Source of the DNA: Stieleria sedimenti
Lineage (GTDB): Bacteria > Planctomycetota > Planctomycetia > Pirellulales > Pirellulaceae
DNA length: 35,357 nt
Direction of reading: 5' to 3'
Assembly: GCF_025060895.1 (NCBI RefSeq)
Contig: NZ_JANZKV010000029.1
Location: 1-35,357 of the forward strand
Shown here: positions 24,231 to 31,030 of the stretch, piece by piece
How positions within the stretch are numbered: the first letter of the stretch is position 1
How the letters are laid out: each line of letters starts with the position of its first letter
Made by a program: the position numbers and the translations under genes
Notes under the pieces: model-generated
The model's database searches: none
Told to the model about the DNA's origin: nothing
Seen by the model: the letters and a program-made list of their open reading frames with translations, nothing else

Positions 24231-24536
24231 ATGTCGATCTACCATGTCATCGATTGCCGCAGAATTGAACGTTCCGCTGGCAACGGGTGTATTGTCGCAA
24301 TCATCAACTGGGACGACGGTCGAACCATCCTTGTTCGACAGACGCTCGGCCAGGACGGCGGTTATTCCTGGGATCGGATCATGATGTACGGCATTCGCGC
24401 GACCGATACGTTCGATACCTTGATGCCGGCCATCGATCGTTTCTTCGACAGCAGCGACGTGGAACGACGGATGATGGTTTCTTCGGCACAACTCAGGCGT
24501 GAACTGATCGCCGCGACCGGTCATTTGACGGGCTGA
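24231..24536 (+). CDS. Small unknown protein
   Basis: 101 residues from the ATG at 24231. The sequence alternates strands and helices (CIVAIINWDDGRTILVRQTL, then TDTFDTLMPAIDRFF and RRMMVSSAQLRRELIAAT) and reads like a real soluble protein, without a signal peptide or membrane segment. I do not recognise the family. The ribosome-binding site is weak (AGTTGGGCC before ATG). It is divergent from the glucosylglycerate operon and converges on the DUF922 gene. Confidence 0.5.
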   Translation: MSIYHVIDCRRIERSAGNGCIVAIINWDDGRTILVRQTLGQDGGYSWDRIMMYGIRATDTFDTLMPAIDRFFDSSDVERRMMVSSAQLRRELIAATGHLTG

Positions 24537-24577
24537 AACCCAGTGCCGCGAACTCGCCTTGGCCTCCACGGGCGACG

Positions 24578-25162
24578 TCAGGGTTTGATCCCATGCTTGG
24601 CCAAGACGTCCAGCAATGGAACCTTGTAGGGTTTTCCGTCCGGGGCAAAAACGGCGGGGCTGCGCGGTGTCGTGAAGGCCTCTTTGATCATCCGATTCCA
24701 CTTGTCCTGGCCCGTCGCACTCTCCCCGTGATCAGATTCGGTCGGCAAGTCGTACTTGTCCATCAACTTTTTTTCCACGCCGTTGTATTTCGCGAGAATC
24801 GGGCGAACGTCCTTGTTTAACTCGGTCTGGTTCTTGTAGGTATTCCCCTTGAGCTGCATCAGATCGATAAACAGGTCGCGGGCCAGCAAGGCGACGATGT
24901 CGTAGTGCCCCTGTTCGTGTTTCAAGATCTGGTCGGGCGTGCGATTCTTCTTCTGGTTGATCTCGTCCATCTTCTTCCAGCTCTTCGATGCATTGAACGT
25001 GACCGTCACGTTGATGTTGTCGTTGACCAATGACGAGAGCAGGATGGACGGAACGGAAAACGAAGTGCTCGTGAACGCGAGGTGGTGGCTGCTGGCGTCT
25101 GGGGTGCCAACGAAATCTGACCACCTGAGAGTCTTGAAAAGGCCGGTAAGCTTTGACGGCAT
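24578..25162 (-). CDS. DUF922-like putative zinc protease
   Basis: 194 residues. RWSDFVGTPD near the N-terminus and HEQGHYDIVALLARDL around residue 83 match the DUF922 pattern, in which HExxH and a downstream acidic residue would bind zinc. Most members I recall are exported, but this one starts with a polar stretch and no signal peptide is visible. That may mean cytoplasmic action or a mis-set start. The C-terminal half is Lys-rich and unrecognised. It lies upstream of no obvious partner, in the same direction as the fusion gene to the right. Confidence 0.65.
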   Translation of the reverse strand: MPSKLTGLFKTLRWSDFVGTPDASSHHLAFTSTSFSVPSILLSSLVNDNINVTVTFNASKSWKKMDEINQKKNRTPDQILKHEQGHYDIVALLARDLFIDLMQLKGNTYKNQTELNKDVRPILAKYNGVEKKLMDKYDLPTESDHGESATGQDKWNRMIKEAFTTPRSPAVFAPDGKPYKVPLLDVLAKHGIKP

Positions 25163-25275
25163 CGGAGTGTCTCCAATAGAGTGTTGCGGGGCGCGAATGC
25201 GACCGTCGCAGCCACCATTATCGTTCCGGCGACAAGATTGTTGTGCGGAAAAGAGGACGGAAATTCCTGACCAGG

Positions 25276-28107
25276 TCAGTCTGCCTGATCAGCCGGCCAG
25301 TCGGTCACTGCGTCGGCGGCCTGGTGCAACAACCGGTCGATCGCCGATCCCAGGTGCGATGCAGAGGGGCTGACTCGGGCATTCAACAACGCGATCAAGT
25401 TCTTGCCGTCATGGCGGCGAATCATGATCGTGGCGGTCCCGTCCAGCGAACCGGTGTGCCAGTGGTTTATCTTGCCGGGCCCCACCGTTCGGTTGCTCCA
25501 TCCCAACGAATAGTAACGCGACTTCTCTTCCCCGTCCGCATCGTGCCCGGCGAGTCCCGGCGGGCGGCGATCCATCCACTCGATCGATTGCCGGCTCAGG
25601 ATCGGACATTGATCCGGATCGTCAAACGCGGCGGCAAACTTCGCCAAATCGGACGCCGATGCGATCCATCCGCCATGTGAATCCATCGCCTCCAAATGCC
25701 ACGCGCCGTAAGGTCGCGGAACTTCATCGCCCCGATCCGATGCGAACACCGATTTGCCGGTGCCGGGCTGATAGTACCGCACTTCGTTCTCTGCCCGCCC
25801 CTCCAGTCGCGTCGCCCCGATCCGCATGGTGGTCACGCCGATCGGTTCCAAAACATGCTGTTGAACGTAGGCTTCGTAGCCCTGGTTGCTTCGCGTTTCG
25901 ATCACCCGCCCCAGCAAACAATAGCCGAAATTGGAGTAGGCGTATCGCTGGCCGGGGTCGAAGTCGAGCGGCTGGGACAGCATCGCTTTAATGACCGTTT
26001 GCTGATCCGCCGGCGGCTCCGTTCCGACTTGGTCGGCGAACCGAGTGGATTGAAACATGGCGTCAAAGGACACATCGCGGTCCCAGCCGCCGCGATGTTC
26101 CAACAGTTGGCGAATCGTGATGTCACGCAAACGTTCGTCGAATTCCTCCGTCGACGCGATGTCTGATTCAAAGTCCAGCACGTCAAAGACCTTGTCATCG
26201 AGCGTCACTTTCCCCTGCTCGATCAGTTGCAACACGGCGACGGCGGTGATCGGTTTCGACAGGCTGGCGATTCGAAACAGACTGTTCGGTTGAACCGGCT
26301 GCTGCTGGGCGATGTCGGCATAGCCGTAGCCTCGGGCAAAGACGACACGCCCGCGATTGCTCACGGCAATCGAAGCCCCGGGGACGCGGTGCTCTGTCAT
26401 GAACTCGCGCATCAAGCGATCGAAACTGGCGAAACGCTCGTCCGCCTCGCCTGACGCCACATTCGGCGGTGCCGCGGACTGGCGATACCCTGGCCCGCGC
26501 AGAACACGCCCGGGACGCGCACCGGTCTGTTTACCATCTTTGAACACCAGGCGTCCGTTGACGATGACAAACTTCATCCCTTCGGACAACGCTTGGGGAT
26601 TCGCGAAATCCGCGCGATCGGCCAGATTCTCGTAGTCGAACACGATCACATCGGCCGCCAGGCCGACGTTGATTCGGCCGCGGTCGTACGCCATCACATC
26701 ATTGGCGGCGACGGCACTGGCCTGTGCGATGGCGCGTTCCAGGGAGATCGCTCCCAGATCGCGGACGTAACGCGAGAGCAGTCGCGGGAAGGAGCCGAAC
26801 GCCCTGGGGTGGGACGCCGACCGGCTTCCTCCGGCCGGGCCGACGTCGGTGCAGAACGAAACAAACTCCTGTTGCATGGCAAGGATCTTGTTCGCGTCGG
26901 TCATCGTCTCGGGAAGTGCGAACGCGCCTTGACGCACCAGTTGAAAGAACGTGTCCCAGGGGTCCTCGTCGCACGCGCGAGCGATTTCGGCGACGGATTT
27001 TCCATCATGTTTCGCGTAACGTGGATCGTTGCTGCGTCCGATGACGATTCGTCCCCAGTCATTTCCGGCATGGCGAAACCAGTTTTCCCAGCCCTCGGTC
27101 GTTTCCATTTCTCGCTTGATCTCCGCGCGCAATTCGGGATCGTCCAGTCGCTGGATCAGCCGATCACGACCCTCGGAGAAATGGCGGGGATGAATCAGCG
27201 CCGCGATGCCCAGGCCGTTGTTGACGTAGGGATAGATGTCGGCTGTCACCTGCTGTCCGCTCGACCGCGCTGCTTTGATCGTCGCAATCGCCAACGGCAT
27301 CTTGCCCCAATTCTGCTTGCCGGCTGCTTTGAGGTGAAAGAGGTGGACGGGAGTGTTTGCCTGACGACCGATATCGAGTGCCTCCTCGATCGCTTCGAGC
27401 AAGCGGTCGCCTTCGTTTCGCATGTGCGTGTAATAACCGCCGCCGTATTCTCCCGCCGCGGCGGCCAACATGGCAATCTCTTTGGTGGGGGCATACACGG
27501 CCGGCGGATAGATCAACGCGGTCGACACCCCGATGGCACCGGCCTGCATGGCTTCCCGGACCAGCGCCTGCATCTGCTCCATTTCCTGATCGCTGGGGCG
27601 TCGCTCGACGTCGCCGATCACGATGCGACGGACCTGGGTGTGCCCGATGGTTTGGACCACGTTGACGGGCAACCCTTTGGATTCGAGCAGCGTGAAGTAC
27701 TCGGCCATCGTCGTGTAACCCTTGCGCCGCCCCTCTTCCTCGCCCAATGGTGCCGCCGATCCGCCTTCACCGGCATTGATCGTCGTGATCCCCTGGGTCA
27801 GCAAATTGATCGCCGTCTTCGGATCCTCGATCATTGGCGATGCCGTTTGTCCCATCATGTCGATCAGACCCGGCGCGACGATCAGCCCCCGGGCATCGAT
27901 CAACTCCTTCGCTTCGTCGTCGGGAATGCTGCCGATCCGTACGATCTTGCCGTCATCGATGCCCACATCCGCCTGGTACCACGGCGCTCCCGATCCGTCG
28001 ACGATCTTGCCGTGCTTGATGACGATGTCGAATTCTGGTTCGGCGGCGCCGCCGACGGACAGCGTCGCGACGAAAAGTGCTGTTAACAGAACAAAGGATC
28101 GGGACAT
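25276..28107 (-). CDS. D-aminoacylase-like amidohydrolase fused to a beta-lactamase-like domain
   Basis: 943 residues with a signal peptide (residues 1-22). Residues about 25-550 form an N-acyl-D-amino-acid deacylase-like amidohydrolase, with IKHGKIVDGSGAPWYQADVG at the start and a C-terminal beta sandwich (LAADVIVFD, VNGRLVFKDGKQTGARPGRV). The usual HxH metal motif after PGxID is missing: residues 81-90 read LIDMMGQTAS. Residues about 575-935 form a serine hydrolase of the class C beta-lactamase/esterase type, with the nucleophile Ser615 in SLSK, the YSNFGY motif, and HTGSLDGT in place of KTG. The pair suggests exported processing of D-amino acid peptides, but substrates are unknown. The frame extends to 28170; the ATG at 28107 starts the signal peptide. 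Confidence 0.85.
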   Translation of the reverse strand: MSRSFVLLTALFVATLSVGGAAEPEFDIVIKHGKIVDGSGAPWYQADVGIDDGKIVRIGSIPDDEAKELIDARGLIVAPGLIDMMGQTASPMIEDPKTAINLLTQGITTINAGEGGSAAPLGEEEGRRKGYTTMAEYFTLLESKGLPVNVVQTIGHTQVRRIVIGDVERRPSDQEMEQMQALVREAMQAGAIGVSTALIYPPAVYAPTKEIAMLAAAAGEYGGGYYTHMRNEGDRLLEAIEEALDIGRQANTPVHLFHLKAAGKQNWGKMPLAIATIKAARSSGQQVTADIYPYVNNGLGIAALIHPRHFSEGRDRLIQRLDDPELRAEIKREMETTEGWENWFRHAGNDWGRIVIGRSNDPRYAKHDGKSVAEIARACDEDPWDTFFQLVRQGAFALPETMTDANKILAMQQEFVSFCTDVGPAGGSRSASHPRAFGSFPRLLSRYVRDLGAISLERAIAQASAVAANDVMAYDRGRINVGLAADVIVFDYENLADRADFANPQALSEGMKFVIVNGRLVFKDGKQTGARPGRVLRGPGYRQSAAPPNVASGEADERFASFDRLMREFMTEHRVPGASIAVSNRGRVVFARGYGYADIAQQQPVQPNSLFRIASLSKPITAVAVLQLIEQGKVTLDDKVFDVLDFESDIASTEEFDERLRDITIRQLLEHRGGWDRDVSFDAMFQSTRFADQVGTEPPADQQTVIKAMLSQPLDFDPGQRYAYSNFGYCLLGRVIETRSNQGYEAYVQQHVLEPIGVTTMRIGATRLEGRAENEVRYYQPGTGKSVFASDRGDEVPRPYGAWHLEAMDSHGGWIASASDLAKFAAAFDDPDQCPILSRQSIEWMDRRPPGLAGHDADGEEKSRYYSLGWSNRTVGPGKINHWHTGSLDGTATIMIRRHDGKNLIALLNARVSPSASHLGSAIDRLLHQAADAVTDWPADQAD

Positions 28108-28176
28108 TCCGTTCGCCCATTCTCTCGGTGGCGGGTGGATTTCGAATGACAGATGACTGGGGCAGGTCAAGACGTT

Positions 28177-28929
28177 CTATTGAAAGACCAGCGTGCCGAA
28201 CTTCTTGAACTCGTGGAAGCTTGTACCGACCCGGGCCCAATCCCATTGCGTGGATTTTTGATCGTCGTAATCCACGCGGTAGAAGTTTGCCCGCCAACGG
28301 GTCCCTGGTTCGGGCGGCACGTTGCGTAGCGGCTTGAGCAACGCGTAGGGGATGAAGACTTCGGCGCGCCAGCCGGTGACAGTGGCCATCGACTGATTCT
28401 TTCCGCCGCTCGCTGAAACGGCTTTCTGGATCTTTCGATCGCCCTCGTAGTGCCACGGTCGCCAGCCGAGAAAACGGCCGTCCAGGTTGGGAATCAGAAT
28501 GGGAAGCTCGAAGCCGAGCGGGGAGATTTCATACTCGAAATAAACCGGATCGTCTTCGTGTGTCCAGAAGAAACACTCGTAGACGTCTTCATTCCAGAGG
28601 TCCAAGAAGTCTTCGTTCATCGTTGCGGTCAGCGTCTGATCGCTGCCGTCAAACAACACGTAGACTCCGGTTGCGGAGTACAGCATCTTGATCCGTGACG
28701 TGTAGTCATGGCTTCCTTGGGGGCGACGGTTTAGCGTCACCCAGTCGGTCGAATCCCACGCCGCCGCGTCGCCCTTGCCGTTGACGGTGAAATCGTCACA
28801 GCGGTTGACGTTCAGGATCGGCGGTGCTGGTTCGTCGGCGCGTGACGGGGTAGGAACCAGAACATGCAGCGCGGCGATCGCAAGCAGCCAGATGGCTGGT
28901 GTGCAGGCGTTTCTATTCTTGAGGGTCAT
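28177..28929 (-). CDS. Secreted CBM9-like carbohydrate-binding protein
   Basis: 250 residues. A signal peptide ends near SRADE (residues 1-32). The rest matches the pattern of carbohydrate-binding family 9-like domains: FTVNGKGDAAAWDSTDWV, IKMLYSATGVYVLFDGSDQT, WNEDVYECFFW and WRAEVFIPYALLKPL. Such proteins bind sugars or polysaccharides outside the cell; in planctomycetes they often stand alone. It lies directly upstream of the fusion gene on the same strand with a gap of about 70 bases, so the two may be cotranscribed. The ligand is unknown. Confidence 0.82.
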   Translation of the reverse strand: MTLKNRNACTPAIWLLAIAALHVLVPTPSRADEPAPPILNVNRCDDFTVNGKGDAAAWDSTDWVTLNRRPQGSHDYTSRIKMLYSATGVYVLFDGSDQTLTATMNEDFLDLWNEDVYECFFWTHEDDPVYFEYEISPLGFELPILIPNLDGRFLGWRPWHYEGDRKIQKAVSASGGKNQSMATVTGWRAEVFIPYALLKPLRNVPPEPGTRWRANFYRVDYDDQKSTQWDWARVGTSFHEFKKFGTLVFQ

Positions 28930-29143
28930 GCTGATTTCCGAAACAGGGACTGGAGTTTGTAAGTATCGATGAACGTTGTGTGTGACGTCCCCTGGTCGGC
29001 ATTGTAAGCGAAACGGATTCCGCCGGAATCGACGGTGTAAACCATGTCTGTTTATGCATCACATTTAGAAGGACAGGCGAAGTCCGTTAGGCCCAGAGGA
29101 TGTCAATCTTATTACTGCTGGATCTTTCTTAAATACACTGGCT
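28930..29143. other. Intergenic region left of the hairpin block
   Basis: About 210 bases upstream of the CBM9-like gene, where its promoter should lie. No protein-like frame and no clear promoter were seen. Confidence 0.3.
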
Positions 29144-29202
29144 CCCCTCTCCCCAAAAAACGCCAATGACGCGACGCGTCGGGCGTTTTTTGGGGAGAGG
29201 GG
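29144..29202. repeat. Perfect 21-bp inverted repeat (hairpin 1)
   Basis: CCCCTCTCCCCAAAAAACGCC at 29144-29164 (first bases CCCCTCTCCCC) pairs perfectly with 29182-29202 around a 17-base GC-rich loop. It is followed by GGTTGGGGGTGAGGGG, which is nearly the complement of CCCCTCATCCCCAGCCC just before hairpin 2. Such elements are common dispersed repeats. It might also stop transcription, but no gene ends right beside it. Confidence 0.75.
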
Positions 29203-29297
29203 TTGGGGGTGAGGGGTAACAATTACAACCGCCCAATCGTATTTTCTGTGCCCAGTGAGATGGCTACAAAAACGATCCCCAGCCCCCTCATCCCCAG

Positions 29298-29354
29298 CCC
29301 TTCTCCCCCACAAATCGACAAGCAAGCTTGTTAACGATTTGTGGGAGAGAAGGG
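29298..29354. repeat. 20-bp inverted repeat (hairpin 2)
   Basis: The arms 29298-29317 and 29335-29354 match at 19 of 20 positions, and the loop contains a further ACAAGC/GCTTGT stem. It faces hairpin 1 head to head, so the two form a larger nested structure. Between them lie about 95 bases without coding potential. Confidence 0.7.
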
Positions 29355-29419
29355 GGCCATATCCGTCAGGAATTAAATCAGCATCCCAGAGGGCCGACAG
29401 AGTGGATAAACATAGGAAA

Positions 29420-29510
29420 CGTCCCTCGTTCCCAGACTCCTCCTGGAGGCACACCGTGGTGGAGGCTCTCGCCTCCTGCCCCACCCTACGTCAATCACCC
29501 GTGGCGAGTG
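29420..29510. repeat. CGTTCCCAGACTCC-type element
   Basis: CGTTCCCAGACTCCTCCTGG and GGTGGAGGCTCTCGCCTCCT recall the sequence at 8005-8045. The words suggest the same dispersed family. It lies 30 bases beyond the 3' end of the DUF1501 gene. Confidence 0.4.
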
Positions 29511-29542
29511 ACTGGAATTGGTAATCCGCGGGGAGAAACCCA

Positions 29543-30991
29543 CTACGCGATGATGTCTTGGACGACTTTACCGTGGACGTCGGTCAGCCGGAAATCGCGG
29601 CCGGCGTAACGGTACGTCAGCCGTTCATGATCGAAACCCAGCAGGTGCAAGAGGGTGGCATGCAGGTCATGGACATGCACACGATCCTCGACCGCCTGGA
29701 AACCGAATTCGTCGGTCGCGCCATGCACGTGTCCCCCTTTCACACCGCCACCGGCCAACCACATCGTGAACCCGTAATGATTGTGATCTCGGCCACTGTT
29801 GGTCCCGGCATTGGCGCCCGGTTTGGGCAGTTCGACGGTCGGCGTGCGTCCGAATTCGCCGCCCCAGACCACCAGGGTGTCGTCCAACAGCGAGCGTTGT
29901 TTCAGATCTCGCAACAAGGCGCCGATTGCTTGGGAACACTCGCCGGCGAGTCGACGATGGTTGTCTTCGATCTTGTCGTGACTATCCCAGGGCTGTCCCG
30001 CGCCGTGCCAGAGCTGGATGTAACGCACGCCCCGTTCGACCAATCGTCGGGCGATCAAGATCTGCCTGGCCTGGATCGAATCACCATACATGTCGCGAAT
30101 GGATTGGGGTTCGCTGCTGATGTCAAAGGCATCGGTCGCCTCAATCTGCATGCGATAGGCGAGCTCGAAACTTTGCACGCGTGATTCCAACTCGGCATCC
30201 TGCTGGCGAGCCTGTTGGTGACGCTCGTTCAGCTTTTGCAGCAGATCCAGTTGCCGACGTTGTTCGTCGCGGGGCAGGCCGGCTGCGTTGCGGATGTTCG
30301 CGATCAGTTTTTCGATTTCCTGGTGTTTGCTGTCGATGTACGTCGCCTGGTACGCACCGGGAAGAAATCCGGCTTGCCAGTTTTCGGCGCCCTTGATCGG
30401 ATAACCGCTGGGGCACATCGAGATGAAACCCGGAAGATTTTGGTTTTCGCTGCCCAATCCGTATGTGACCCACGATCCGACCGAGGGCCGCACCAGTTGG
30501 CCGTTGCCGCAGTTCATCAGCATCAACGAGGGTTCATGATTGGGCACGTCGGCGTGCATGGATCGCACCACGCAGACCTCGTCGATCATCTCGCCCACGT
30601 GCGAAAACAACTCGCTGACTTCGATGCCGCTTTCGCCATACTTCTTGAACTTGAACGGTGATCGATAGGCGGCCCCGGTTTCGCGCTCGGTGCGCAGATT
30701 CAACGGAATCGATTTGCCGTGATACTCCTCGAGCGCCGGTTTGGGATCAAACGTGTCGACTTGCGACGGACCACCGTTGAGGAACAAGTGAATCACCGCT
30801 TTTGCTTTCGGTGCAAAGTGCGGCGTTTTGGGGGCCATCGGGTTTGTCGCGGTCGCAGCGTGCAACAGGCTGGACGTGTCGTCGGCCATCACGCCCGCTA
30901 GGGCAAGCGATCCGAGACCGATCCCGCTACGGCGCAGAAAGTCGCGACGGGTAGGGGGCAGTTGGTTCAGTTGTGAAATGAAATCGGACAT
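29543..30991 (-). CDS. DUF1501 (sulfatase-like) secreted protein
   Basis: 482 residues. The N-terminus has a Tat signal (RRDFLRRSGIGLGSLALAG). The fold is the alkaline phosphatase/sulfatase-like DUF1501: FLNGGPSQVDTFDPKP near residue 70, HGAGQPWDSHDKIEDN, VVWGGEFGRTP and GRDHNHYGFTMWLAGGGV carry the likely metal ligands. The enzymatic role is not established for the family. The gene follows the DUF1549/1553 gene after 39 bases, the standard planctomycete pair. The open frame begins 4 codons earlier with TTG; the ATG at 30991 is preferred, with a GGA just upstream. Confidence 0.92.
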   Translation of the reverse strand: MSDFISQLNQLPPTRRDFLRRSGIGLGSLALAGVMADDTSSLLHAATATNPMAPKTPHFAPKAKAVIHLFLNGGPSQVDTFDPKPALEEYHGKSIPLNLRTERETGAAYRSPFKFKKYGESGIEVSELFSHVGEMIDEVCVVRSMHADVPNHEPSLMLMNCGNGQLVRPSVGSWVTYGLGSENQNLPGFISMCPSGYPIKGAENWQAGFLPGAYQATYIDSKHQEIEKLIANIRNAAGLPRDEQRRQLDLLQKLNERHQQARQQDAELESRVQSFELAYRMQIEATDAFDISSEPQSIRDMYGDSIQARQILIARRLVERGVRYIQLWHGAGQPWDSHDKIEDNHRRLAGECSQAIGALLRDLKQRSLLDDTLVVWGGEFGRTPTVELPKPGANAGTNSGRDHNHYGFTMWLAGGGVKGGHVHGATDEFGFQAVEDRVHVHDLHATLLHLLGFDHERLTYRYAGRDFRLTDVHGKVVQDIIA

Positions 30992-31030
30992 CGTGTGATC
31001 CAAAATGGAATGCGCTTCCAGGCTCGTAGC

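Noticed and set aside
29182-29202. Right arm of hairpin 1 as a rho-independent terminator
   Set aside because: The T run lies inside the stem, not after it, and no gene ends next to it.
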